Notes: generated by a model not told the origin, from the sequence alone. A DNA stretch of 25,786 bases from Spirochaetota bacterium (GCA_022709445.1 JAKLIU010000002.1:1-25786); one strand, 5' to 3'. Positions 1 through 7,554 are shown, counted from the first letter of the stretch. Translations and numbers: made by a program.

Positions 1-369
1 CGGGCCAGGCACGCAAAGGGAAAACTGCTCCTGTGGGGCAGCTCCTACTCGGCCTCGCTGGCGATCAAGCTGGCCGGCGACGAGCCGTCCCTCTGCGACG
101 GGGTCCTGGCCTTCTCCCCCGGCGAGTATTTCGGCGAAATGCGCTTCATCGAGGACAGCGCCCGCACCCTGGCCGTGCCGGCGTTCGTGAGCTCGGCCAG
201 GGCGGAACGCGGGGACTGGCAGGCCATCTACGACGCCATCCCGGGAAGCGCCAAGGCATCCTTCCTCCCCGAGGCGGCGGGGGTCCACGGCAGTCCCGCG
301 CTCTGGCCCGACCAGGAAGGCAGCGGGGAGTACTGGAAAGCGGTGGAGGCCTTCCTCGGCAGGTTCTAG
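1..369 (+). CDS. Alpha/beta hydrolase, C-terminal part (5' end outside window)
   Basis: The frame is open from base 1 to a TAG at 367-369, so about 122 residues are visible and the N-terminus lies upstream of the window. Near the start is a nucleophile-elbow-like run, LLLWGSSYSAS, of the G-x-S-x type. It is followed by a strand and turn (VLAFSPGEYFG) as in dienelactone hydrolase or esterase folds. A His in GVHGSPALW, about 20 residues before a C-terminal helix, fits the catalytic His. An Asp or other acid in the middle cannot be assigned with confidence. The substrate is unknown. It converges on the dihydrouridine synthase gene. It could also be a catalytically altered member of the superfamily. 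Confidence 0.7.
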   Translation, partial: RARHAKGKLLLWGSSYSASLAIKLAGDEPSLCDGVLAFSPGEYFGEMRFIEDSARTLAVPAFVSSARAERGDWQAIYDAIPGSAKASFLPEAAGVHGSPALWPDQEGSGEYWKAVEAFLGRF

Positions 370-451
370 AAAGGCTCGACGCCTTTCGACAACCTGCCTG
401 GCGATTGCTCGAAAACCTTCGGTTTCTGCGCAATCTCGGAGAATTGGGAAT

Positions 452-481
452 GGCGAGAAACCCGCGTTCGGCTTTCTCGCC
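452..481. terminator. Hairpin between convergent genes, possible bidirectional terminator
   Basis: GGCGAGAAA (452-460) pairs perfectly with TTTCTCGCC (473-481), and an inner CCG/CGG pair closes a CGTT loop. It lies between the stop of the hydrolase (369) and the stop of the convergent dus gene (488). No clear T-run follows on either strand, so it may act as a 3'-end stabiliser rather than a classical intrinsic terminator. Confidence 0.5.
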
Positions 482-487
482 AGCCTG

Positions 488-1462
488 TCAGGCGCTTCCG
501 CCGAGGGAGAACACCAGATCCACCGCCCGGCGGTATCCGTCCAGGGCGCCCGCCCTGCGAATCTCCCGGCGCACCGCCTCCGGATCGGGGAACGAGTCGG
601 CCAGGTAGCCCCAGATTTCCTTCATCTTGTCCAGGAGGTGGCGCGGGCCGTGCAGGTACTCCGCGTAGGCCAGGTACAGCCGGTCGTGGAAGTCCCTGAG
701 CGCGGGCAGGGTGTCGTCCGGCACCGGCAGGCCCTTGATGCGCGCGGGCAGGAAGGGGTCGGCGATGGCGCCGCGGCCTATCATCCACTCGCCCACGCCC
801 GGGAAGCGCGCGCGCAGCGCCTCGAACCCGGCCAGGGTCGAGATGTCCCCGTTGTAGGCCAGGGGGTGCCGGCTCATGGCCAGGGCCCGCCCGAAGGCCT
901 CCGGGTCGGCCTGCCCATCGTACATCTGCGTGCCCACCCGCGGGTGCAGGATCACCCGCCGCAGCGGATGGCGGTCCAGGACCGGCAGGATGGCCAGGAT
1001 CTCGTCCGCGTCCTCCAGCCCCAGGCGCAGCTTGACCGATACCGGCAGCGGCGAGCGCGCGCAGGCCCGGTCCAGGAAGGCGTCCACCAGCTCCGGGTGC
1101 GGCAGGAGGCCCGAGCCGCGCCGCTTGCGCGTCACCATCGGGAAGGGGCAGCCCAGGTTCCAGTTGACCTCGGCGTAGCCCAGTTCCGCGATCACCCGCG
1201 CCGTGGACACGAAATCATCCGCGTCGTTGGCCATCAGCTGGGGCACCAGGGGCACCCCGCCCTTGGCAGGTGCAAGGTTCCACTCCGGCAGTATGTCCTT
1301 GAAATGCGAGCGCGCGGCCTTCTCCGCGTCCTTGATGGCCGGGATGAACGGCGCCATCGCGTAGTCCAGTCCGCCGAAGCGGGAGAGGTACGCGTTCCTG
1401 AACACGCGTATGGTCACGCCGTGGAGCGGCGCAAGGCCCAGGACGGGCTGCGGGGTTTGCAT
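488..1462 (-). CDS. dus: tRNA-dihydrouridine synthase
   Basis: This is a 324-residue, FMN-dependent, NADPH-using TIM-barrel enzyme that reduces specific uridines in tRNA to dihydrouridine. The N-terminal strand LGLAPLHGVTIRVFRN is the Dus barrel start. NWNLGCPFPMVTRKRRGSGLL carries the catalytic Cys (Cys105), which protonates the uracil ring. SVKLRLG, HPRVGTQMYDG, YNGDI and MIGRGAIADPF are the usual phosphate/FMN-binding strands. The length is normal for the family. The subtype (DusB- or DusC-like) is not certain, though the GCPFPMV variant looks closer to DusC-like proteins. No Shine-Dalgarno sequence precedes the ATG, and a promoter-like pair ends 8 nt upstream, so the mRNA may be leaderless. 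It converges with the hydrolase. Confidence 0.9.
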   Translation of the reverse strand: MQTPQPVLGLAPLHGVTIRVFRNAYLSRFGGLDYAMAPFIPAIKDAEKAARSHFKDILPEWNLAPAKGGVPLVPQLMANDADDFVSTARVIAELGYAEVNWNLGCPFPMVTRKRRGSGLLPHPELVDAFLDRACARSPLPVSVKLRLGLEDADEILAILPVLDRHPLRRVILHPRVGTQMYDGQADPEAFGRALAMSRHPLAYNGDISTLAGFEALRARFPGVGEWMIGRGAIADPFLPARIKGLPVPDDTLPALRDFHDRLYLAYAEYLHGPRHLLDKMKEIWGYLADSFPDPEAVRREIRRAGALDGYRRAVDLVFSLGGSA

Positions 1463-1470
1463 GGCTGACT

Positions 1471-1499
1471 GGATAAACCGCGCGGGTCCAGGCAGTCAA
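1471..1499 (-). promoter_or_regulatory. Putative sigma-70-type promoter for dus, nearly leaderless
   Basis: On the minus strand, TTGACT (1494-1499) is followed after 17 nt by TTATCC (1471-1476), with the dus ATG starting at 1462, only 8 nt past the -10. The -35 is good and the -10 is weak. There is no purine-rich ribosome site before the ATG. Confidence 0.4.
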
Positions 1500-1506
1500 G
1501 GGCGTC

Positions 1507-1525
1507 GCGCCGCCTCAGGCGGCGC
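1507..1525. repeat. Perfect GC-rich hairpin in dus upstream spacer
   Basis: GCGCCGCC (1507-1514), loop TCA, GGCGGCGC (1518-1525): an 8-bp perfect stem. It sits in the 175-nt spacer between the DUF1801 gene end and the dus start, both on the minus strand. It could be the 3' hairpin of the DUF1801 transcript, but no T-run follows on the minus strand. Confidence 0.5.
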
Positions 1526-1530
1526 CGCGC

Positions 1531-1572
1531 TTTCCGCTCCAATCCCGCTGCGCGGGGATTTCCGCTCCAATC
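1531..1572. repeat. 14-bp direct repeat flanking a hairpin
   Basis: TTTCCGCTCCAATC occurs at 1531-1544 and again at 1559-1572, a period of 28 nt. Between the copies lies CCCGC-TGC-GCGGG, a small hairpin. The spacer shows no gene. The arrangement resembles a dispersed intergenic repeat unit, but only this one cluster is visible here. Confidence 0.5.
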
Positions 1573-1637
1573 GCTGACGCCATCCGGCGGAGTCCCTCAT
1601 CCCAGGACCGGCCGGCGCGTCCTCCGCCAGCCAGCCC

Positions 1638-2021
1638 TCAGCGCCGCTTGGCCCGGGCAGCCTTGGCCAGGTTCTCCTCCACCCGGTACCGCACGATGCG
1701 CTCCATCAGCTCCAGGGGCAGGGGCCGGTCCAGGGGAAACTGCACGGAACCCTTGGCGTTCTTGTAGGGCTCCAGCTCGGCCTGGAAGCCCTCGATGCCG
1801 CTGGGCGTCGGGTAGAAACCGATGTGGTTCCTGAACGCCGCGAAGTGGACCAGGTTGCCCTCCAGCCAGAAGGTGGGCATGCGGTAGCTGATCTTTTCCG
1901 TGGCCTGCGGGGCGGCCTTCCGGATCATGGCCCGCACCGCCTCCAGCTTTTCCCGTATGTCCGGGGGAAAATCCGCGATGTACTCGTCGATGGTCGCCGG
2001 CATGCGCGCGTCTCCGTCCAT
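1638..2021 (-). CDS. DUF1801 / YdhG-like small protein
   Basis: A 127-residue soluble protein of the DUF1801 (YdhG, Fra-like) fold. Recognisable stretches are the N-terminal TIDEYIADFPPDIREKLEAVR helix pair, the core EKISYRMPTF with HIGFYPTP, and the C-terminal KNAKGSVQFPLDRPLP with ELMERIVRYRVEEN, which together define the family. Family members have been linked to iron or ligand binding, but the role is generally unknown. The start at 2021 is chosen because GGAGGG stands 4 nt upstream. A shorter alternative is ATG at 2003, which lacks such a site. A much longer upstream open frame on this strand has no family features and is an artefact of GC-rich sequence. The gene is divergent from the Kelch lipoprotein. 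Confidence 0.85.
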   Translation of the reverse strand: MDGDARMPATIDEYIADFPPDIREKLEAVRAMIRKAAPQATEKISYRMPTFWLEGNLVHFAAFRNHIGFYPTPSGIEGFQAELEPYKNAKGSVQFPLDRPLPLELMERIVRYRVEENLAKAARAKRR

Positions 2022-2381
2022 GTGGCCCTCCGTCCCGCTTTCAAGGTACGCAGGGCGGCGCCGTCCCGTCAACGCGGTCCGTCCGGATGACTGCGCGGAC
2101 TGGAAGCGGCGGCCGCGCTCGCGGACGGCGTCCTCTACCCGCTCGCTTCCCGGCTCGCATGCAGGACTCGGCCGGCAACCTTGACGGAGGCTCGGAGGTC
2201 CACGACACTCGTCTTGAAGAGTTCCACATGATCCTGCGGGTCGCCATGGGCATACCGCCGGATCGCCCAGGTTCCCGCAGTCCGGCATGTGTTTCGCACC
2301 CTCGGACCTGCCCTTCATGCCCCGCCCGAGACCTCCCCGATCCGCCAGGAGACGCGTCGCCGCGGGCCAAGGGAGGTTGTC
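2022..2381. other. 360-nt divergent intergenic region
   Basis: This spacer separates the DUF1801 gene (minus) and the Kelch lipoprotein gene (plus). Apart from the DUF1801 promoter and the GGGAGG ribosome site at 2371-2376, I see no gene, repeat or RNA structure I can defend. Open frames across it on both strands have composition typical of shadow frames and no domain. Confidence 0.5.
2043..2072 (-). promoter_or_regulatory. Putative promoter for the DUF1801 gene
   Basis: On the minus strand, TTGACG (2067-2072) and TACCTT (2043-2048) are separated by 18 nt, placing transcription start about 15 nt before the chosen ATG. The GGAGGG ribosome site lies between. The -35 is strong and the -10 moderate. 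Confidence 0.4.
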
Positions 2382-3488
2382 ATGCCAAGGTATCGGAAAA
2401 GTACTCCGTGGCGGATCGCGCTCGCGGCAGTCCTCGGAACCATCCTCGCGGCGTCCTGCGCGCGCGGACCCGTGACGGGCGGCCCCAAAAACCGCGCGTA
2501 CGCCGTCTCCGCATGGGACCAGGTCCGGGGACGGATGTTGCTCGTGGAAGGACAGTACGGCGCGAACGTGACGCCCGTGCCATCCTGGACCTGGGACCCG
2601 GCCGCGCGCGTCTGGGAGAAAATGGCTGGGCTCGGCGCGCCCATGCCGACCGTCGCCCTGGACTGGGACGCCGACCGGAAAAAGGCCGTCTGCTTCGTGA
2701 GCACCCGCTGGCACGGCATGCCCACCGCGACGCTCGAGGAGGTCGTCGACAACGTGAGCGAGACCTGGGAGTACGACGCCACCGCCGACGCGTGGACGCG
2801 GCTGGAGACGATCGGCACGCCGACGCCCGGCTTGCTCGGCTCCCGCATGGTCTACGACGCGAAGGCCAGGCGCATGGTCCTGTTCGGCGGGTACGTGACG
2901 CACGGCCCGGGCATGGGCTACGCGAACGAAACCTGGGCATTCGACCCGGCGACGGCCGCATGGACGCTCATGGCGCCGCCAGAGAGCCCAGCCGGCCGCA
3001 ACTATCACGAGATGGCCTGGGACCGGACCTCGGGGCTCGTCGTGGCGTACGGGAGCGACCAGTCGCCCGGCGGCCCCGGTTCGACCAAGCCCTTCGAGAC
3101 CACCACCTGGCTGTACGACCTCGCCGCGAATGCCTGGAAGGCCGTCGAGGCGACGCCCAATCCCGGGCCCGTCGTCTACGCCGCGATGGTCGGAGTGCCC
3201 GAGCTGGGCGGCTGCCTCCTCTTCGGCGGCGTCTCCAATCCCGGGGAAAAACCCCGCGCCGGCACCTGGCTGTTCACGGTGGCGGGCGGCTGGTCCAGGA
3301 TCGAGACCACCGCGGAACCCACTCCGCGCGGCTGGCACAGCATGGCGTACGACCCGGTCGGACAGATAGTCTGGCTGTACGGAGGCGGATCGAGGCGCAA
3401 CACGGCCACGTCCGAGCTCTGGTACTTCGATCTCAAGGACCGGGACTGGCACCGTATCGAGCGCGATGCCGGCTCGTACGGGGACTGA
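2382..3488 (+). CDS. Kelch-repeat (six-blade beta-propeller) lipoprotein
   Basis: A 368-residue exported protein. The start at 2382 follows GGGAGG (2371-2376) by 5 nt. The N-terminus is basic then hydrophobic (WRIALAAVLGTILAASC) and ends in a lipobox-like LAASC, so it is probably a lipoprotein. The mature part contains six repeats, each with a variable strand (for example MVLFGGYV, CLLFGGVS, VWLYGGGS) and a closing Trp-rich strand such as ETWAFDPATAAWTLM, TTWLYDLAANAWKAV and ELWYFDLKDRDWHRIE. This is the Kelch/galactose-oxidase-like pattern and predicts a six-blade propeller. Such surface proteins usually bind proteins or glycans, but no substrate can be named. It stands alone between a divergent gene and earP, whose start lies 49 nt after its stop. 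Confidence 0.8.
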   Translation: MPRYRKSTPWRIALAAVLGTILAASCARGPVTGGPKNRAYAVSAWDQVRGRMLLVEGQYGANVTPVPSWTWDPAARVWEKMAGLGAPMPTVALDWDADRKKAVCFVSTRWHGMPTATLEEVVDNVSETWEYDATADAWTRLETIGTPTPGLLGSRMVYDAKARRMVLFGGYVTHGPGMGYANETWAFDPATAAWTLMAPPESPAGRNYHEMAWDRTSGLVVAYGSDQSPGGPGSTKPFETTTWLYDLAANAWKAVEATPNPGPVVYAAMVGVPELGGCLLFGGVSNPGEKPRAGTWLFTVAGGWSRIETTAEPTPRGWHSMAYDPVGQIVWLYGGGSRRNTATSELWYFDLKDRDWHRIERDAGSYGD

Positions 3489-3502
3489 ACAAAAAAGACC
3501 CC

Positions 3503-3531
3503 TTGCCGCCCCGAGCCACGGCGGGGACAAT
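3503..3531 (+). promoter_or_regulatory. Putative promoter for earP, leaderless layout
   Basis: TTGCCG (3503-3508) and GACAAT (3526-3531) are exactly 17 nt apart. The earP ATG starts at 3538, six nt after the -10, which is about where transcription would begin. There is no convincing ribosome site. Confidence 0.35.
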
Positions 3532-3537
3532 GCGGCC

Positions 3538-4689
3538 ATGACCATCGACATACTGTGCAGGGTCGTGGACAACTACGGGGACATAGGCGTGGTCTACCGT
3601 CTGGCCAAGGCGCTCTCCGACCTGGATCCCGCCCTGAACCTCAGGCTGGTCGTGGACGACCTGGCCGCCTTCCGCGCCCTGGCACCGGCGGTGGACCCGG
3701 CCAGGGAGGTCCAGGACCTCGGGAACTGGACCGTCGTCCGCTGGGACCACCCCTGGGAGGGCTTCCGCTCCGAGCCGCCGCGCCTGGTCCTGGAGTGCTT
3801 CGCCTGCGGCCGGCCGGATTTCTTCGAAGCCTGCCTCTTCGACCCGGAGCTGCCCTTCACCGCCCACATCGTCAACGTGGAGCACCTGAGCGCCGAGAGC
3901 TGGGCGGACGAGCTCCACCGCATGCCATCGCTCACGCGCTCCGCCCGGGTGAAGAAGAGCATCTTCATGCCCGGCTTCACCGCGGCCACCGGCGGCCTGA
4001 TCATCGACCGGCGCTTCTCCCGGGCCATGGCCGCCTGGGACCGGGAGGAGGACCGGCCCGCCCTGCGCCGGGACCTGGGCGCCGGCCTCGCCCTGGAACC
4101 CGGCCTGGAAGACAACTTCTGGGTATCGGTCTTCAGCTACGAGCGCGATTACGCCCGCATCGTCGCCGACCTGGCCGCCTTCCACCGGGAGCGCCCAGTC
4201 CTGGCCCTGGCGGCCGCCGGCAAGAGCCAGCCCTGCTTCATGCGCGCCTGGGAGGCGGCCGGCCGGCCCTTCCCCGCCGTCGCCCTGCCCTTCCTGCCCC
4301 AGGAGACCTGGGACGAGGTCCTCCTGGCCTGCGATTTCAGCATCGTCCGGGGGGAGGAGACCCTGGCGCGGGCCAGCCTGTCCGGCCGGCCCTTCCTCTG
4401 GCAGGCCTACCTGCAGGCGGAGGCCCACCACCTGGTCAAGCTGGAAGCCTTCCTGGACCGAGTGAGGCCCTTCCTGGGACCGGACAGCTTCGGCCGCCTG
4501 GCGGAGGCCAGCCTGGCCTTCAACCGGCGGGACCGGGACGCGGCCGACTGGCGCGGCGACGAGTCCATCCTGCCCCTCCTGAGGGACGCGGAGGCCGCCC
4601 GGGCGGGTTTCAGGGCCTTTTCCGCCGCATTGTCCGCATATGGCAACATGGCCGCGCACCTGCTGACATTCCTGCGCGACTTGGTGTAG
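3538..4689 (+). CDS. earP: EF-P arginine rhamnosyltransferase EarP
   Basis: EarP transfers rhamnose from dTDP-rhamnose to an arginine of elongation factor P in the cytoplasm, which makes EF-P active in rescuing ribosomes stalled at polyprolines. The 383-residue protein shows the family's N-terminal ILCRVVDNYGDIGVVYRLA, with Asp11 and Asp15 matching the two conserved Asp residues. The C-terminal nucleotide-sugar region reads IVRGEETLARASLSGRPFL then WQAYLQAEAHHLVKLEAFL. The start is the ATG right before TIDILCRVVDN, as in homologues. An upstream in-frame ATG would add 24 residues of non-conserved sequence. Its substrate gene efp is the next gene, 83 nt downstream, and efp carries the matching Arg32. 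No dTDP-rhamnose synthesis genes are in the window. Confidence 0.95.
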   Translation: MTIDILCRVVDNYGDIGVVYRLAKALSDLDPALNLRLVVDDLAAFRALAPAVDPAREVQDLGNWTVVRWDHPWEGFRSEPPRLVLECFACGRPDFFEACLFDPELPFTAHIVNVEHLSAESWADELHRMPSLTRSARVKKSIFMPGFTAATGGLIIDRRFSRAMAAWDREEDRPALRRDLGAGLALEPGLEDNFWVSVFSYERDYARIVADLAAFHRERPVLALAAAGKSQPCFMRAWEAAGRPFPAVALPFLPQETWDEVLLACDFSIVRGEETLARASLSGRPFLWQAYLQAEAHHLVKLEAFLDRVRPFLGPDSFGRLAEASLAFNRRDRDAADWRGDESILPLLRDAEAARAGFRAFSAALSAYGNMAAHLLTFLRDLV

Positions 4690-4692
4690 AAT
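4663..4692 (+). promoter_or_regulatory. Putative efp promoter inside the earP 3' end
   Basis: CTGACA (4663-4668) and TAGAAT (4687-4692) lie 18 nt apart. A TG sits immediately before the -10 (GTGTAGAAT). The -10 overlaps the earP stop codon TAG (4687-4689). This gives efp its own promoter and a leader of about 75 nt. Confidence 0.5.
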
Positions 4693-4772
4693 ACGCCGCA
4701 ATCGGGAAACCACGGACAACCGCCCCGCGTCGGCAGGCTGTCCGCACTCCATATCCATGCGAGGAACGCACT

Positions 4773-5336
4773 ATGCTCATGACATCAGATATCCGCTGCG
4801 GCACGGTTTTCAGGTCCGGGAACGACGTGGTCGTCGTCCAGAGACTGCTCGGCATCAAGGGCGGCCGCAACGGCCAGGTCAAGAAGATGCGCGTCAAGAA
4901 CATCGTCACCGGCCAGACCTCCGAACTCGGCCTGGACATGGGCGAGAAGTTCGAGGAAGAGCACCTGGACTACCACAAGATGAAGCTGTCCTACGTGGAC
5001 GGCGACACCTGGGTGTTCATGGACCAGGAGAGCTTCGAGCAGTACGAGCTCACCAAGGAAGACCTGGGCGACAACGTGGGCTACATGACCCCGGAGGACG
5101 ACTTCGAGCTGGAAGTGGCCTTCTTCAACAACAAGCCCGTCAGCGTCACCCTGCCCACCGCCATCCTGCGCACCATCACCTACTGCGAGCCCGGCGTCAA
5201 GGGCGACACCTCCGGCAAGACCTTCAAGCCGGCCACCCTGGACACCGGCATCGAGGTGTCCGTCCCCCTGTTCTGCGAGATCGGCACCAAGATCAAGCTG
5301 GACACCCGCGACGGCTCCTTCATCGAGCGCGCCTGA
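4773..5336 (+). CDS. efp: Translation elongation factor P
   Basis: EF-P binds between the ribosomal P and E sites and promotes peptide bonds at polyproline motifs. The 187-residue protein has the three expected OB/KOW-like domains: N-terminal with the modification loop IKGGRNGQVKK, then KFEEEHLDYHKMKLSYVDG, and a C-terminal domain with TGIEVSVPLFCEIGTKIKLDTRDGSFIER. Counting from the chosen ATG, the loop-tip residue is Arg32, the exact residue rhamnosylated by EarP. Lys34-type EF-Ps are instead modified by EpmA. GAGGAA (4761-4766) precedes the ATG by 6 nt. The gene has its own promoter within earP and ends at a strong terminator. Confidence 0.97.
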   Translation: MLMTSDIRCGTVFRSGNDVVVVQRLLGIKGGRNGQVKKMRVKNIVTGQTSELGLDMGEKFEEEHLDYHKMKLSYVDGDTWVFMDQESFEQYELTKEDLGDNVGYMTPEDDFELEVAFFNNKPVSVTLPTAILRTITYCEPGVKGDTSGKTFKPATLDTGIEVSVPLFCEIGTKIKLDTRDGSFIERA

Positions 5337-5356
5337 GCGGCTCCCCGCAGTGAAGG

Positions 5357-5384
5357 AAAAAGCCGCCCCACGGGGCGGCTTTTT
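5357..5384. terminator. Bidirectional intrinsic terminator after efp
   Basis: AGCCGCCCC (5361-5369) and GGGGCGGCT (5372-5380) form a perfect stem, flanked by AAAA on the left (5357-5360) and TTTT on the right (5381-5384). It therefore has a T-run on either strand. It serves efp on plus and the convergent protease gene on minus. Confidence 0.9.
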
Positions 5385-5397
5385 CATGCCCGCGCGG

Positions 5398-5422
5398 GCT
5401 GCCCGCCGGGGCGGCGGGCAGC
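5398..5422. repeat. Second GC-rich hairpin beside the terminator
   Basis: GCTGCCCGCC (5398-5407), loop GGGGC, GGCGGGCAGC (5413-5422): a perfect 10-bp stem placed just 8 nt past the stop of the protease gene on the minus strand. It probably protects the 3' end or aids termination of that transcript. Confidence 0.6.
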
Positions 5423-5430
5423 AGCGGCTT

Positions 5431-7434
5431 TCACTTGAGCACTATGCCCGACTCCAGGGCGGAGATCTTGGCGTACAGCTCCTCGTCGGTTGGCGTGCCG
5501 CTGACGCTCACGTAGATCGTGAAGCCCTCCCCGCGCTCCGGGTCGAAGGACGGATGCAGGACGGCGATGTCGCGGCGGTCTTCCTTGGCTATGGGCACGC
5601 GGTTGTACGGGCTGGAACCGGAGGAGATGGACTGCCAGCTCCGCAGGTAGGTGCGGGAGAGGGAATCCGCCGGCTTCCTGACCAGGTAGGAGGTGAAGTA
5701 CGCTTCCTCGTCGGCCTGCGAGAATTCGATCTTGCGCAGCTTCCACGCCAGGGAGCCGTCGGGCTCCACCCTGAACCAGAACGGCAGGGCGAAGTACGCG
5801 TCCTCCGAGATGTCGAAGGCCTCGCGCGGCAGGTTCAGGGAGAACGACGGGGCTTCCACCTTCAGCCCCTCGTCGTCCAGTTCCAGGCTCATGGCCCCCA
5901 GGTCCCCGTACAGCTCCCCGTTGGCGGAGAGGAAGCCCAGCCAGTGCTCGAGGCTGGCCGCGTACGGGATGTAGGTGAGGTCGGCCACGCGCTTCATGTC
6001 GTAGAGGGCCCAGTCCATGGACATGTCGTCCTCGACCAGGAAGATGCAGGCCGCGCCGGAGGGAGTGGGGGTCCAGAGCAGCAGGGCCAGCTCGTAGCTG
6101 AAGTCGACGGTCCATACGGCCACGTTCCATACCCGGCCGTACGCGTCCGTGTGGGTATCGTCCACGAACGGCGCCCCGAAGGAGAGTATCCTGACCTTGT
6201 CGCCGCCCATGTGCCGGTAGCGGGCGATCCCGGACAGGAGTGCGTCCATGACGGTCTCCGAGGACGACATGACGCCGCCGGACCTGCCCCAGTCGGCCGC
6301 GGGCACCCGCAGGTCCACGAAGGTGAAGCTGTCGATCACCGCGCTGTTCGTGGTGACGCCGCCGTAGCCGGAGGCCTTGGCCTTCTTGAGGTCGGAGATC
6401 TTCCATTCGCCGTCCGTGTCGTCCCGGAAGACCACCTGGACGCCGGGCGATGAGGTGGAGGTGTAGAGCGAGAAGTCCGAGCCGTCGGCGAACGGGTGCA
6501 GGCCGCCGGCCGACCGGAACAGGGCTTCCATGTCGCGGACGTAGGCCTCCGCGTAGATGTCCCGGTACGCCTCGCGGATCTCCCGCACGGTCGCCGGGAG
6601 GGGCACCGTCGCGTCTATGTAGGAGATGGGGGACTGCACTTCCGGCATGAGCACGAAACCGTAGCGCGAGCGATCCTCTATGACGCCCGCGGACATGCCC
6701 TGCAGGTCCACCTCGGCCATCTTGAGGGAATAGGAGAACGAGTCGTCCTTCATGTCTATGATGCCTATGACCCTGCCCCGCTCGTCGAGCAGCGGCCCGC
6801 CCGAGGAACCCTTGTCGTTGGGCGGGGAGGTCTTGATGTAGGACCAGCGGCCGTCGCGTTCCTCGGGGAACTCCTCCAGCAGGGTTCCGGGCACCGCCAC
6901 GATGCCCTGCCCGTAGATGTTGCCCACCTGGATCACGCGCTGGCCCTTCTCGAAGTCGCGCGAGACCTCGAACGAGGCCGGGGACCGGAAGTCCTCCACG
7001 GTGAAGAGGGCGTAATCCCGCGCGGTGTCGAAGGCCAGGACCTTCCCGACGCGGTGCACGGCGCCGTCGGCCCCCCGGATGAAATAGTCGTTGTCCACCC
7101 AGGAGTAGCCTTCGGGGGACAGTACGTGCGAGGCGGTCAGGAACCGGTCCGGCGCTATGGCGAACGCGGTGCCTATCGATATGTACTGGTCGTTGCGCAC
7201 GTTGAAGGGCAGGGCCTCCCACGGGAGGTCGCGCTCGTACACGATGCCTTCGCGTTCCGTGCGCAGTATGACCACCTCGTAGCAGGCTTCGCGGACCAGG
7301 TCCTGCAGGCCGTCCGCGGACGGAGGCAGGTTGACGCACGAGACGGCGATGGCCGCCAGCGCGACGATGGCCGCCGCGGCCGTGAAGCGTGCGGGCCGGT
7401 TCTTTCCGATGATTGCGGTTCCGTGTGTTCGCAT
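5431..7434 (-). CDS. Trypsin-like serine protease lipoprotein
   Basis: A 667-residue exported protein. The start at 7434 is preferred over the ATG 27 nt upstream because GGGAGAGG lies just before it. A hydrophobic signal segment ends in LAAIAVSC (Cys33), a plausible lipobox. The mature N-terminal part is a chymotrypsin/trypsin fold (S1/S46-like or HtrA-type domain without PDZ). It has FLTASHVL with His103, ARDYALFTV with Asp140 and KGSSGGPLL with Ser211, a complete catalytic triad in the right order. A second half of roughly 400 residues shows no domain I recognise and no PDZ signature. It may be a large sensor or substrate-binding region. Location is probably periplasmic or outer-membrane anchored. 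The target is unknown. Confidence 0.85.
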   Translation of the reverse strand: MRTHGTAIIGKNRPARFTAAAAIVALAAIAVSCVNLPPSADGLQDLVREACYEVVILRTEREGIVYERDLPWEALPFNVRNDQYISIGTAFAIAPDRFLTASHVLSPEGYSWVDNDYFIRGADGAVHRVGKVLAFDTARDYALFTVEDFRSPASFEVSRDFEKGQRVIQVGNIYGQGIVAVPGTLLEEFPEERDGRWSYIKTSPPNDKGSSGGPLLDERGRVIGIIDMKDDSFSYSLKMAEVDLQGMSAGVIEDRSRYGFVLMPEVQSPISYIDATVPLPATVREIREAYRDIYAEAYVRDMEALFRSAGGLHPFADGSDFSLYTSTSSPGVQVVFRDDTDGEWKISDLKKAKASGYGGVTTNSAVIDSFTFVDLRVPAADWGRSGGVMSSSETVMDALLSGIARYRHMGGDKVRILSFGAPFVDDTHTDAYGRVWNVAVWTVDFSYELALLLWTPTPSGAACIFLVEDDMSMDWALYDMKRVADLTYIPYAASLEHWLGFLSANGELYGDLGAMSLELDDEGLKVEAPSFSLNLPREAFDISEDAYFALPFWFRVEPDGSLAWKLRKIEFSQADEEAYFTSYLVRKPADSLSRTYLRSWQSISSGSSPYNRVPIAKEDRRDIAVLHPSFDPERGEGFTIYVSVSGTPTDEELYAKISALESGIVLK

Positions 7435-7525
7435 GTGATCCTCTCCCTGACGCGTTTGCATGAAGCGTTTTTGCTCCGGCCACTCTAATATGAAACGCGC
7501 GGCCTGAAAAGCCTCCGGCGGCGGG

Positions 7526-7554
7526 GTGACACGGGCCCGCCGGTGAGGTACAAT
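7526..7554 (+). promoter_or_regulatory. Promoter for the FAD oxidoreductase, nearly leaderless
   Basis: GTGACA (7526-7531) and TACAAT (7549-7554) each match the consensus at five of six bases, with the ideal 17-nt spacing. Transcription would begin near 7561, and the ATG is at 7565. No Shine-Dalgarno lies at a usable distance. Confidence 0.6.

Noticed and set aside
33..608. 191-codon plus-strand frame at the left edge
   Set aside because: It is out of frame with the hydrolase, overlaps the dus 3' end and has no family features.
2041..2370. Small minus-strand frame in the divergent spacer
   Set aside because: No conserved features and no ribosome site. Composition is that of non-coding GC-rich DNA.
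1638..3572. 644-codon minus-strand frame as one gene
   Set aside because: Only its last 127 residues (from 2021) show a family. The rest is antisense to the Kelch lipoprotein, and a proper ribosome site stands at 2021.
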